Shown in pieces: positions 38,119 to 51,049 of a stretch of 64,000 nucleotides of DNA. The translations under genes and the position numbers were made by a program. Below the pieces are notes generated by a model. That model was not told the DNA's origin. It did not search any database and saw only the letters and a program-made list of their open reading frames with translations. Origin of the DNA: Haemonchus contortus (Eukaryota > Nematoda > Chromadorea > Rhabditida > Trichostrongylidae); contig LS997566.1 of NCBI GenBank assembly GCA_000469685.2, forward strand, positions 37,240,420 to 37,304,419, read 5' to 3'. Every line of letters starts with the position of its first letter. The stretch's first letter is position 1.

Positions 38119-40762
38119 TTCGCATTACTCCAGATGTTCACTGCAATTTCAGACTACCACTTTGCATCATTCCGACTCCTGGGCTGTGACATCATGCAAG
38201 GGAAATAGAGTTGATAGATAAATAGGGGATTGGGGTGAAGCTAGTATTAAGAATAACGCTAATCAAGAATACGCCAGAAAAAGTGTGCGAAACGAAAGTA
38301 GTAATTGGCTTGCAAGGCAACGACTGTCTCTTTCAAAAACCCGACATCACCCAAAACCAATTGGTTCAAAGAAAAAAACCTGAATTTCTTAAATTGGTTT
38401 AAAGAAAAGACAATTGTTTCAAAAAAAAACCCTGAACCCTTTGAACCTGAGATATCCCTAGGATGAATGGGACAGATTCATACCTACGGTATCCCTGACA
38501 CACTTCTATGCTGGTTTCTATCTAAATTTGCTAAGCCATGGTAATAAAGTATACTTAACTATGGAACCTTTCACACAGGCTGAATCAGAATGAAAGATTC
38601 CAACCAACCAACAATTCACAAAGTTGATATTCGCTCTAGCCTAGAAAATGAACACGTTATAAAAATTTCTCCTACCAAACTTACATAAACATTTAACATT
38701 GGCCAAAATTTCATGTCACAAAAACAAACAAAATGAGGCCTTAGCCTATTTGTTGACAGCAATATATCATAAATTTATGACAGCAACATACGTAGGCAGT
38801 GGTAAAATAAATTTACCTTACTTTCGAAAAAAAAGAGGCATAGCTTTCCTGAAGCTATGAACAAGTAGTTAGCGTCGTATCTTCTCGGTTTATTTATTAT
38901 TAAGAAGAAAACGCGCTCTAATGACAGCAAATTTGGCAAATTGCCAGACCGACTGCACGCGACATGCACCGCGCGCCAGCTTTGTATTTTTAGGTCGTAA
39001 AATTACCCGCGTTCGCGTGGTGTAATCGCGTACCCCCGTAGGTATCGTAATTCCGCCTATTTTTATTCAGTAACAACGGCATCCCCTCTCATTACTATAT
39101 ATTTTCACTGCTAATTTAGGCCATTATTTCCCATTACTTAAATTCTTATGGTATGACCAACACAGTCTTCACACATCGGAAAAGGTTTATGTAAGTACGG
39201 AAATAAAGGGCAACGAAGCAGCAAGTTCTTCTCGTTCAGAATCCGTAGGATGTCGTTTTTTTTCGGACAACGATGGAGGGTGGTGGACAGTATTGTTGTG
39301 GTTATTATCGAAGTTTAAATCGAAATTGAGTGACTCATAGAAAAGGGGTTTTCAATATTTGGGTTGTAACAATTTCACTACATCACACAGTTACCAGATA
39401 ACAGGACCTGGATTTTTACATATTGTCAAAATTTCATTTATTATATACATCTATGACTTTTATGCACTTTAGTAACTTTCACAAATCTACAGCTAATTAC
39501 ATATTCAAACTGACTTTCTGTATGCAATGGTAAACAGGAAATTATTTTCCATCCATTTTTTGGCAGAAGTTCCAGACATATAGAAAATCGGTGAAATTTT
39601 TATCAATTATAATTTGTGAAAGTAGAAATACTATAATATTAAAGTATTACAAGTCTAAGTGATTCTAATTCCAATTGAAAAGGAACAAGGCTTGGCCTAA
39701 ATCAACTAAGCGAAGTGTAGTAGAAAAGGAAGAATATTTCACTCAAATAACGGGTGGAAAAGACGGCGGAAGATGTAACGAGCGGTTACAGTACATCCTA
39801 CTTTCCAGTCAAAAGGTTTACATAGATCGCTAAAGCTAAATAGGGCAGATATGTGTCGTACCCTATCGCTTCCCTCAACTGGTAAGAAATCGCGCTCTAG
39901 GGACACGAAACTGGCAAATTGCCAGGCTGACCGCACGCAGGACGCGTCGCAGGCTAGCCCTGTTTCTTTAGTTGCGTCCTTAAAAACACCTCTAATCGCG
40001 TGGTGTAATTGCGTACTTTAGTCAGCTATAGTACCTACGCCTGTTTTTATTCGTTAACAATGATATGCCACCCACATTGCTTCACATGTTTACTGCGATT
40101 TCGGTTACTGTTTTACATTATTCAGGCTCCCGTACTGTGACCAACCCTATATTTAACCATCAAGCATCATGTGAACAATAACAGAGACAGTTTGCTCTCA
40201 ACAATGTGTCATATCGGGAACAAAAAAAAGTTACTAAAGCTGACGGAAAGAAAGGGGATCGAGTATCATTCGTTTATTATAATATTTTCAATCATCCATC
40301 GCAACAATTAGATGCCACTTTGTAAAAATCACGCAGAAGCATAATTATTGTTGATATCTTGATATCGAAAATGAAACAATCGTTGAAAACAGGAAGCGTC
40401 TACAGCGTGCTGAAATAGAGATGTGGTTTATACATATAGGCAGAAATTGAATTGCTATAACTACTCCAATCATAGGTTAGAAACAATAACCATTTATTTA
40501 CAGACCTATTGATTAGCGACCGGACAAATTTATTTACACTATGTTTTCTACGTATGTAGATTACTTTCATAATTTTATTTGTAGTTAACTTACGGGAATT
40601 TTGGTCTTTGCGATTGTTTTGTTGTTAGAATCTATTCCATAAAATTCCAATTATTCACACCGACCCCCTTCCTTTCCTTCTTAATCTTCCGCCTTTGTCC
40701 CTCCCCAATCTGAACGCTCTAATTCAGGAGAACAGGGCTTGAGTGTTTCTAGCAAAACAAAC

Positions 40763-41149
40763 GGCACTATTTACCCTTTACTGCCCCACTTTGTCGAGAA
40801 TGGGCTGAATTTCTGTCGATTTTTTTCCAAGAAGATGAAACCGGCTAGAAATTTGCCTAGAGGGGCAATTTGACCCGTAGTACACGAATATCGCATCCTT
40901 CCGTCATGAAAGTGCCTGGCGCCCCGCTACACTAAGTTTTCGGCAAGATTGGTGACCCAGCTCCACCAGCATTGGCGGCTGGGGCGCGAGCGCCAGGCAT
41001 TTCCATGACGAATTGATGCGATATTCGTGTTCTACGAGTCAAATTACCCCTCTAGGCGAGTTTCTAGTCGGTTTCATCTTCTTGAAAAAAATTCGATAGA
41101 AATCCAGCCCACTCTCGCCAAGGTCGGGCAGTAAAGGGTAAATAGTGCC
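40763..41149. mobile_element. Foldback MITE, 387 bp, 8-bp target duplication
   Basis: The left end GGCACTATTTACCCTTTACT and the right end, its reverse complement (AGTAAAGGGTAAATAGTGCC), open an inverted repeat that extends over most of each half. The flanks carry AAACAAAC at 40755-40762 and 41150-41157. An 8-bp duplication is typical of hAT-type elements. There is no coding frame. Confidence 0.85.
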
Positions 41150-42834
41150 AAACAAACAAACACACTTCATGAGCGCTTCGCCTGCCATGAGCGAAAACCT
41201 GCTCAGGTCATTTGTGTTTAACTAACTTGATTCCTTCCCATTTGGTCCAACTTGATTGCGTAGAGATTACGTTCATTTCGCGCAAGCTCCGCCTTTAGTC
41301 AGACACGGATACTCGAACGCAAATACACACATCGACATACACCGACACATCGACATACACACCGACACACAACACACCACGAAGACACACACACACACCA
41401 CACACACATATACACACACACGAGGGACACTCAAACACACAACCGACGTACGTATCGACACACACACACATACACACCGACACACAACACCCAAAACACA
41501 CATACACACATATACATACAAACACACAGACACACACACAGACACACCGACATGCACACATACCACAAAACCCAGAAACCCACACCGAAATAAACAAACT
41601 ACGGACATACACACACAGACATATACACCCATACGTACTACAGACACCACCCACAAATACACCACCACACGCAAATACCCCGACTTGCAACTGTGTTCTT
41701 CTTGTTTGTGACTTTCTTCTTGTTTAGAAGGGGATATTCACAAAAATAACACTTGTAGTAATCCTTAAGATGAGCTGTATACTGAACAGAAACAAAGTAA
41801 CACCTTTATTAGGTCAATTCAATTACTTGTCACGTTTCATTTCGTAATATAAAAACAACATCATGGGAGTAAAAACGTCAATTTACTAAAGGATCTAACA
41901 GCGTACTTTTTTTTTCAAAATTTAGAGGTACATATGAACCTACAGAGAAAAAAAACGGAAGATAGGAGATAGGTAGGAGATAAAAAGTGAACGAATTGAA
42001 AGCAAAAATTGACGCATAGTGTCAAAAAAGTGGCTCAATTCGATAGAAATGTCATACACGTACAGATGTCGCCAGTATGGCTGGATGTAAAGCAGGCGTA
42101 TGAGCGGGTTGATGAGTAGACGGCACTTGATGTAGTTCAGCTGCTGCGGTGGGAAGAAACGGCATCAGAAAACTGAAAACACAATTATCAATCAAAATGA
42201 ACAGAAATATTAACGTTGACCATTTGAGCGCACTACGACAAAAATTGCATTAAAGAAACCAAGAGACCGATTGTAAAAGGGTTAACAACAACAACCATAA
42301 GCTGCATTTACAATTTTACAGTCAAGAAGGGGTGCATACACATACAGAAGCAATAGAAGCTAGATTTGAGCCGTAACCTGCCATTTTTATCACGTTCAAA
42401 AAAAACGTGCTTTATTGATATGAAATTTGGCGATCTGCCAGCGCTTTCCAAGTTTTTCTAAACCGTAAAAGTACCCTCAGTCGCGTAATGTATTTGCAGA
42501 CTCTAATCTGTTATCGTACCTCCGCCTAATTTTATTCCAAAACAATAAGATATCCATCGCATTACTCCAGATGTTCACTGCAATTTCAGACCAACATTTT
42601 ACATAAATCCGACTAGCGGGCTATGACTAACGCGATTTTCGCCTACCAGAAAAGCATCATGCAAGCGAAGTAGAGTTGAAAGATAAAGAGGGGATTAGAG
42701 TTAAGCGAGAATCAAGAATAACGCTAATCAAGATTATGTCGGAAAAGTAATGCAAACGAGAGTAGCAATTGCCTTAGAAGGCAACGGCTGTCCCTTTCAA
42801 AAACTCGGCTTCACCCAACACCAATGATCCAAAG

Positions 42835-43015
42835 GCATCTTTCATAGTCCACGACCGGTCGCTAGCGACTGGTCGCTCGACTGATCGCGCGGGACCGTCC
42901 ACGGCGGTACCCACAACTAGCGCGGCCTCCTCGACCGATCGAGCGACCAGTGGCGCGATCAGTTGAGCGACCAGTCGCTAGCGACCGGCGACCGATCGTG
43001 GACTATGAAAGATGC
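42835..43015. mobile_element. Foldback MITE, 181 bp, with long GC-rich inverted repeats
   Basis: The arms read GCATCTTTCATAGTCCACGA and TCGTGGACTATGAAAGATGC, then continue with CGGTCGCTAGCGACTGGTCG-like sequence. CAAAG flanks both sides (42830-42834 and 43016-43020). In array unit 1 (near 32455) the sequence runs on without the element, giving an empty site. The superfamily is unknown. Confidence 0.85.
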
Positions 43016-43728
43016 CAAAGAATTTTATATAAATGAAACTTCAAACCCGAGATATCCTTAGCATGAAGGGGGAAACTTATAATTAGTGTATCAGTGACAC
43101 CCTCCATGATGGTTTCTATCTAAATTTGCTAAGCCATGGTGATAATGTATAAGTGACAGTAGAATGTTTCATGTCGACAAAATCAGAAAGGAAGAGATCC
43201 CAACCAACGACCCACACAGTCGATATTCGCTCTAGCGGAAATTTCACTTACCAAACTCCTATAAACATTTAACATAGGCCAAATTTTCTGTCACAAAAAC
43301 AAATAAAAATGAGTTGTTAACCTATTTATTGAGAGCAACTTATCACAGATTTATGCTGTAAGTTTATACAAATTTTTTCCATTTATATTACGAATGGTAT
43401 TCAATGCAATCAAATGTTCAGGAAAATATATACGTAAGAAGCGGTAGAATAGAGTTACTCACTTTTTTTTGAGAAAAAGGCATAGCCTAACAAAGTTTTC
43501 AGCGTCGCATCTTATCGATTGATTCATTATTGAGAAGAAAACGCGCTCTATAGCAAAATTTTGGTAAATTGCCAGAATGACTGCACGCAACACGCACCGC
43601 ACGCCCGCTCCGTATTTTTAAGCCGTAAAACTACCGGCGTTCGCGCGGTGTAATCACGTACAAATGGAGCTATCGTACTTCCGCCTATTTTTATTTAGTG
43701 AAAATGAGGCACCTCTTTCATTTCTATA

Positions 43729-44642
43729 TTAGGTTGATGCATAATTATTGCGGATTTTTTCGCGGCTCTTTTTCTCTTGAAAAAACTTGACTTTCGAGTT
43801 CGGGTTTTTTCTAGAAATGATCTACTTGATTTCCTCTACAAGAGTATACTCGAAAAACCATCCGTATATTCGCGAAATTAGGCTTTACTACTTCGAGAAA
43901 GATTGGAAGGTGGCGCACTCATTCCGCGATCTCAGTAACTTTTCAGCGATCGTCCATTAGGTGATCTAGTGAAAGTGCACATGATGTCCTGATGGTCAAA
44001 CACGGTCAAATACGGTCAAACACTTTGATATTTTCCATTTCCCTGCATTTTACCTGCCTCTATATATTGAGTTGATGAATAATTATAGCGGATTTTTCCA
44101 GCAAATTTTACCTAAAGAAACTACAGAAATACTAAGCAAAGACATATTCAAATAATTACTCCGGAACTTATTTATCATCTACGTCAAGCACTGCTTCCCA
44201 TTGATTAGTTAGTGGGATCCCAAAAGCGAAGAAGTTTTGATCCTTACGAGCGATCCACGGCGTAACATCGGCCATCAAGTCATCCAAATCGACGTATCTT
44301 CTATTCTCCAGCCATTTTTTCGATGAACGGTTGACGAGATAATCCAAAAAAGTTTCTGCTGGTGAATTTGGCAGATTTAGGGGCAGATCCCATTTGTTGG
44401 TTGGCTCTGGCTGATTGTTCGATCGCCGAAAAGTTACTGAGATCGCGGAATGACTGTGCCACCTTCCAATCTTTCTCGAAGTAGTTAAGCCTAATTTCGC
44501 AAACATGCGGATGGACTCTTAAGTATATTCTTGTAGAGGAAATCAAGTAGATCATTTCTAGAAAAAACCCAAACTCAACAAACAAACTCTTTCGGTAGAA
44601 AAAAGCCGCGAAAAAATCCGCAATAATTATGCATCAACCTAA
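43729..44642. mobile_element. Composite mariner-type element, inserted at TA in array unit 3
   Basis: The outer ends are inverted copies of TTAGGTTGATGCATAATTAT, flanked by TA at 43727-43728 and 44643-44644. Units 1 and 2 have the uninterrupted site (CTATATATTTTCACTGC or similar). The left 230 bp (plus) and right 230 bp (minus) are inverted copies of the same 5' end, including the start of the transposase frame. A third, diverged terminus lies at 44067 (TTGAGTTGATGAATAATTAT) after TA. So two elements or two 5' ends are fused. A complete mariner would be about 1.3 kb. Confidence 0.8.
44168..44585 (-). pseudogene. Internally deleted mariner transposase remnant
   Basis: The N-terminal part (MIYLISSTRIYLRVHPHVCE, then RLNYFEKDWKVAQSFRDLSN) resembles the N-terminal HTH region of mariner transposases. 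After a frame change it is followed by a C-terminal part with DVTPWIARKDQNFFAFGIPL and TNQWEAVLDVDDK, like the conserved mariner C-terminal tail. The central DD34D catalytic core is missing, so it is inactive. Confidence 0.65.
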
Positions 44643-46073
44643 TATATTTTCGCTGCTAATACAAGCTAATATATTCCTTTGACATATACTATTATGGTCC
44701 CATGGTATGACTGACGCAGTCCTCACCCATCAAAATCTTAATGTATGTACGAAACGAAAAGGCAACGAGGTAGTAAGTTGATAATCTTTAAGAATCTGTA
44801 GGATATCGTTTTCATTTGGACGACAATGGAGGGTTGTGAGACAGCATTGTCGAGGTTATTATCTAAATTCAATTCATTAAGTATGATCACTGATTGAAAA
44901 GGGGTTTTCGATATTCAGGTCGTAACAATTTTACGTTATCACACAGTAACCAGAGAACAGGACCTGGACTTCTTAATTACTGTCAAGTTTTCATATGTCA
45001 TATACATTTATTACTATGATGCACTTCAGTAACTTTCACCAATCTACAGCTAACTCCATATTTATACTGACTGTTTAGGAAAATATATACGCAAGAAGCG
45101 TATATTTACTTTATGCATTGCTGAACAGGAAATTATTTTTTACAGTTTTTTTAGGACGAGCTTTTTCAGACATACGGAAAATCACTGAAATGTTTATCAA
45201 CTATAATTTGTGAAGAGTATTTTTACACCCAAATAAAAAGAAACAAAAGTTTGGCCCGGACCAACTAAGCGAAGCGCAATGGAATAAGGGTGAATATTTC
45301 ATTTAATATTTCAAGTGACGAGTTCAAAAGGCAGCGGTACATGTATCAAGCAGTTACGGTAAATCTTACTCTACAGTAAAAAGGTTTACATAGACTCGTC
45401 AAAGCTATGGAGGGCACATATGTGTCGTACCCTAACGCTCACCCTACACAATCACTTCCCTCAACTAGTAAGAAATCGCGCTCTAGGGACACGAAATTGG
45501 CAAATTGCCAAGCTAACCGCACGCAGGACGCGTTGCAGGCTATCTTTGTTTCTTTAGTTGCGTCTTTAAAAACACCTCTAATCACGTGGTGTAATTGCGT
45601 ACTCTAGGCAGCCATACCTCCGCCTAATTTTATTCAGTAGTAGTGTGATGCCACTCGCATTGCTCCATATGTTTACTGCGATTTCAGACTATTATTTTAC
45701 ATTACTCAGACTCCCGTACTAGGACTAACTCTGAATTCACACTCCGATAAGCATAATGTAAACAATAACAGAGAAAACTCGCTCTCAACCATATATCACA
45801 TCGGAAACAAAAAAAAATTACGAAACTGGCGTAACGAAAGTGGGTCCAATATCAATTGTTTATCATATTTTTTCAATCATCAATTGTGACTGTTAGATGC
45901 CACTTCGATATTACTCAGGTGTATAATTATGAAAAGAAAAAATCGTGAAAACAATGACGTATTTCCCTGAATGTACTAATTTTTGGTGAAAATGCGGGGC
46001 TGCTACATTACAATCGATAAAGAAGTGCTTTTTTTGTAAGCACTAAGTTTTGACCCCTTAAAGTCGTAAACGC

Positions 46074-46333
46074 GGGGACGGTCAAGTCGTGCGTCCGGGG
46101 ACGCGCGCGGCAAATTGCGCGGCGAAGTCCGTGGCGAATTTGGACGACTTCGGCGCCTATCATTGGGGCCCAAATCTGAAGTAAGGTGGATTAGTAAGGT
46201 CAGCTGATCCTACTATTCTACTGTACTTCGGAATTGGGGCCAAACAATAGGCGCCAATGCCGTCAGAGTAGGTATAAATTTCGCCGCGCAATTTGCCGCG
46301 CGCACCCTCGGGCGCACGACTTGACCGTCCCCC
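46074..46333. mobile_element. Foldback MITE, about 260 bp, 8-9 bp target duplication
   Basis: The left end GGGGACGGTCAAGTCGTGCG and the right end CGCACGACTTGACCGTCCCC are inverted. The arms go on through GCGCGCGGCAAATTGCGCGGCGA and its complement. The duplicated flank is CGTAAACGC at 46065-46073 and 46334-46342 (one base ambiguous because of the C run). The length fits hAT (8) or Mutator (9) types. Confidence 0.85.
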
Positions 46334-46342
46334 CGTAAACGC

Positions 46343-49300
46343 AACCGTATACTTGGAGGTAGTGTACGTGATCGCACACTTATAGATTGTATACGCAACC
46401 GTCTATTTGTATACGCGACCGTATATTTGTATACTGTATATACTGTATACTATACTTCATCATTGTTTCTCATGTAATAGGAAAAATTATGAGGCCTCGA
46501 AGATGTTATTTTAGAGAGCCTGTTTTTTCACTATTTGGTTAGTATGATAGTGATGGACTTACTGTACATCGTCACCATTTTGCGAGTGTCCATGTTGTCC
46601 TGGGTCTCTCAAGAATATCGCGACAAAACCTGCACTGAGTCGAGCGGTCGAGCGAATTGGACGTGTGGGAAGACGGGGTGGGGAGGGGGTAAGGAGGAGG
46701 AGGGGGGGGGGGGGTGGTGGCAAGTGAGAAAGAATTGCTATAGCTTCAAAATTTTTGTTGTCAGTTCCCATAAGTCATCTTCCTGGGACTAAATCCTGCA
46801 CCTGATGGTGTAGCGGCGTAAGGGTGGGTGAAGGGGGGGGGGGGGGAGAGAAAAGGGGGAGAGGACAGGACGAGAGGGCTTGAGTAGCCTCGACGAAGGG
46901 TCGGTGAGTAGACTGCGGCTACGGTGGCATTCAATCTCCATTCCAGGAGGCGGCTGCTTTTATACCGCAGCTTGTGCATTAACATGATGCAATCTTGATG
47001 GATGGCATGACAGCTTCCTCGTAGGTGTTACGGAAAGGTTAACGGAATCCTGGCGGCTGTCTCGAGCTGAGGCATGACTCGACATCTCCATTCCTTACAG
47101 AGAGCTCGTCCTCGACCTTTGAGGACCATCCCATATGATATTAAGCTTTCGATGTGGAATGTGCAGACACAGAGGAGGATTATGTGTCAGCAATGGGTTT
47201 TGAGAAAATTGAGCTACCCAACGACCATCAGGCATAGAGTCATGAATCTATAGCTTGATAAGTTAAAGAACGTCAGACCCACCCTTCTTCACCTCTGACG
47301 CTAAGCCTTAGAGCGCAGAGAGGGTGTGGTGGCCGAATTCGCAAGCCCGTAATTGGAATTAGGAACGTTCTTAACCCAGGGATTACAGTTTTTCCAGCTT
47401 AAGCCTCACCAATTAGAGGAAAGGAGCCTCTGTAGTGAGTGAGACAAGTACATCTCATCCGAGTTTTTGCATGAGGTATAATTCCACTTACAACTACTCC
47501 AGTGTTCCCCCCCCCCCCCCCCCCTGAGGCTTGGGTACAAAACAACATTCCCATGGCTGAAAGAATCTCTAAACATAGGTAAAGTCAACTATCACTCTTT
47601 ACCACGTTTTAGCGTTCAGCGTTAATGACGGGAGAGCCTACTGCTTCACTCCACAACTATATTTCACCCATAAGTCGGTATGACGCCTGTGTTGGTTGTT
47701 ACACCGGTGATTAACGAAGAACTCTTCGATGCTTTTCCCTCACACCTGGGTATGAGCTCTTCCCGTCATGTATCCCATAGCTGGCCCGTTGAGCTTTGCA
47801 CTTCGGTGTTTGGCTCATCAGGAGTGCCCATCATCCCATGGTGAGCCAGAAATCAATCAAAGTGCAGAATTCAATATGCCAGCGAGGCACTCCAGGGTGA
47901 ACCAAATACCGAAGTCCAAAGTTCAATGTGCATGTGAACACCCACGCTCAATGCTCGGTTACCATTGATCGACTCCGGCCAATCCCCCCGCTCCCCTCGC
48001 ATATACCCTTTATTCATTTCTTTCTTATTTAATCTTGGATTTGAATTCCAGACTTAGAAATCTGTCAATATTTTATTTGCTCCGAATCCTCCGTGAATTT
48101 CTTTCCCCCATCAGGCGATTGGGGGTGGTAGTAGTCTTTGGAACGTCAAAAAATGACAAAGTCATCCATGCTGACGGTGCAGTCTTGGCGTATCGAGGTT
48201 TCGACGTTCTAATTCATATTGGATCAGAATGCGAATGGTGCATGGGCTAAGTGAATCATAGGAAGAAATGAAAACCTGTTCGAGGAACAGGAGGTACATC
48301 CTGGAACAGGGTTGTCGTCTTTAACGGGGGTTTATGACTCAGTCCCCTTCTTCACAGGGTTATGATAACTTTTATAGTTAATACAAAATAACAGACTCTG
48401 ATTGATTGGCCACGGGCCAACGTGCTCGATTTGTAGTTATGAAGGTCCATGTCCCTGAAGTACGCTGTTTTTCATCTTACAACGGTATTCTCTTGGATGA
48501 TTTTCTTGTACCCATTTTTATGCTTCTAACTGAAGCACTCTTTACTAGGGATCAATACTGTCTTTCAAGTCTGAAGCTTGCTTTCTAACTGACGCCCATT
48601 TCCTAATTATTTCAAAAAAAGGGCGCACATCTAAGAGTTGCTTTTTACGATTTTCTGGATAAGTAGAGTATATGATGAGTGGTTTTGGAGAAATGGTGCT
48701 TATTCAGCATAATTCTCAACACAAATGTTGTTTCAGGGTCCTTGATGAAGCAACTTATCTGTTAGATTCTGCGCGGTCTGGCTAGTCTGATCGACCATCA
48801 TGCTTCCCAAAGGACGATGGCAACTCCAAGCTCTGCTGGTCCCGTTCCATGCAAATCCTCGTGGTTCAATAATCCACGGATGGGATGGACAACTCATCGA
48901 GGAGGCAAGAGGCAACCGGCTAGTGATCATTTGTTGCTTCTAGATGGAAGATAGCGTGACGATTTTGCTCACCGGACTTTTGATTCCTGCGCAGGGTTTA
49001 GATTAGATTTGGAGACGCTCTGAGAATGGAACGGTCCTGTCGGGAGTGTTCTTCTGTAATGGAATTAATCTACACACATTTTGCAGGGTGTTGATTAAAA
49101 TCCACTCCCCAAATTTGTTGAGACTTCTTTATGAGGGATATCTTTGGAAACAGTAGGAAGTAGTGAAAGTGTACATGGATCTTTATGATATCGACGGCAG
49201 CCGCATTTGTCCTTCCGTGCGTACAAGGCCAATCGCGCTTGACGTCGACATCATGAACCCATTTACATTTTTTCCCATTCGTTACTTTCTAAGGTATAGG

Positions 49301-51049
49301 GGGAACACCATTATAGGTTGTAAACGATGGTCACTCAGAACTGGGTATTACTTGAAGAGCCACCATCTTCTTCGGATGCTGCCATCACTGTGTTTCTTCG
49401 ATCGCTTTTCAGAGTAATGACCCGGAAACGGTTCCTTGGTGCATTTTTCCGGAATCCAGGGGAAGTCATGATTCCATTATTATTCCCAGGGGTTTTTTGA
49501 AATCTGCTCACTCGAATGTATTTCCAAGCTAGCCATAGAACAACAGTGATACCATTGGTCCGGCATAATCACGTTTTCCCATTGTTTAGACCCTAGAAAG
49601 TGCTTGCTCCGTGGTTTGAAGAGGTTCATTGGTACATTTATTGCTCGAATGCTGTTTGAATTTTGGCAGACTTGGGGTTGACCACTTCGTTTTTCGACGT
49701 TTAGTTTTCTTTTTGTGAGTTGCAGACCTGAATCGCTTCCGAGTCGACTTTTACCCATCGTAATGAGCTGTTTCTTTAGAAGGCAACGCAGAAAGGTTCA
49801 ACGCGGGGTTTCAGTGCAAAGGAGGGAGTATGCTTCCACTCTGACAATTCGAATATTCTTTGATCATAATGCGTTAGTGGGGAGAATCTCGTCTTATTAT
49901 GATGGGACGAAACCACGTTGAAGCCTTCATTTTTGTGGGGAAAATGGAGGGTGGCGCTATGTATTCGAGAAGGTTGAGCGTGCAGATCTTAGTTTGACCT
50001 CGATAGTATAAAAAAACGTTCTGTTGAGGTGGGGGAAAGCTGAGGGTGACGCTCCTGCAGTTTCAAGCAGACCACACCATCTTGTGAACTGGATGCTTCA
50101 AACGGGTACGTTCGTTGTTTCCTAGGGAGTCGGCACATTACGATGTCCAGACTTGTGGTCAAATGTGTCTTCAGAGGCGATGTTCAGCTACAACCCGTAG
50201 ATGAAACTTTAACAGGAACAAGTAATGTACCTCAAAACTGTTGAATATCTGGTAGTTGAGCGAATGTTGGCTCGTTATGAAAAAGCAAAAAAGGGCAAAT
50301 GGGTCCTCATCATTCTTTCTGCAGTTTTGGAGATTAGATGTGGGACATGGGTGGCATGAGCCCATGCTAAATGACTTTTCGAACGTGATCCCTTGTAAGA
50401 TGTGTTCTCAGAGGAATCAAAGAGTCGGTGATCGATTGATTTGTAATTTGTCATCATCAGCTGTTTCATGATTTGTCATTATTGATTGATTTTGGTGTTT
50501 ATGTTCATAAAGTATTTGTTCGTGGTTCAGGATCTTGAAGGCGAAGTCCGCTCAAGTTGTAAAGAGATGAAAGTTCGAGCAGACTTTGTCTTCAAGATCT
50601 CCGTTTTTTTTCGATCTCAAGTTATACTTATGCTTAGCCGATGCGAGAGTGACTGTGTGAGGGTGTGTGAGTGAAAAAAGTACCTCTTCGTAGGTATCAT
50701 GTAGGGTCAGACGTGCGGTTTGAGAACACCAAGGAGGGAGGGAAGGAGGTAGCATTACTGAGGCGGAATTCCCCCTTTTCTTTTTGAAGTAGTTCATCTC
50801 TCTTTGTGGAAGGAGGGTTCGATTACACGAGAAGGTTTTGAGGGGATCATCTCAGAAACAGAGGCAATGTTTGACAACTGTAACGGGATTTTTATTGCGA
50901 TGAATAAATTTAAGGACGGGAGAGGGGAGAGGGCAAGGGTAGATAGGATAGATGAGAAGTGGATGGGGAGGGGGAAGGGCTAGAGTCATGTTTCGTGATA
51001 GGATCGGGAGTGAGAAGTTAGCGGAAAGATGTTCTTCGAGGAATCGTCT
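46343..51049. other. Gene-poor region with homopolymer runs
   Basis: It holds G runs near 46700-46720 and 46835-46848 and a C run near 47507-47524. The stretch at 47790-47960 is related to 23720-23870. The frame near 48733-48930 (minus) has an ordinary composition but no motif or splice support. I find no gene that I can support. Confidence 0.4.

Larger units (their letters stand above)
34906..41310 (+). repeat. Tandem array unit 2, expanded by a LINE and a MITE
   Basis: It opens with a CA-rich tract (34915-35260). Its unit block starts near 35660, with cores at 36364 (alpha, interrupted by the LINE at 36553-38118), 38912 (beta) and 39891 (gamma). Removing the LINE and the foldback MITE at 40763-41149 brings the spacing to the next unit block to about 4.05 kb. 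The stretch 35290-35640 has no counterpart that I recognised in unit 1. Confidence 0.8.
41311..45950 (+). repeat. Tandem array unit 3, with MITE and mariner insertions
   Basis: It opens with a CA-rich tract (41318-41680). Its unit block starts near 41690, with cores near 42412 (alpha, the most decayed), 43541 (beta) and 45479 (gamma). It contains the MITE at 42835-43015 and the mariner composite at 43729-44642. The similarity stops near 45950, where the array appears to end. Confidence 0.75.

Noticed and set aside
36781..38221. Plus-strand frames of 67-137 codons over the 36.5-38.1 kb LINE
   Set aside because: They are antisense shadows of the minus-strand reverse transcriptase, which has clear motifs.
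46300..46450. CCGTATA/TTGTATAC short repeats as an origin or regulatory array
   Set aside because: Only a few irregular copies (GTATACGCAACCGT-like) next to the MITE. Too short and irregular to name.
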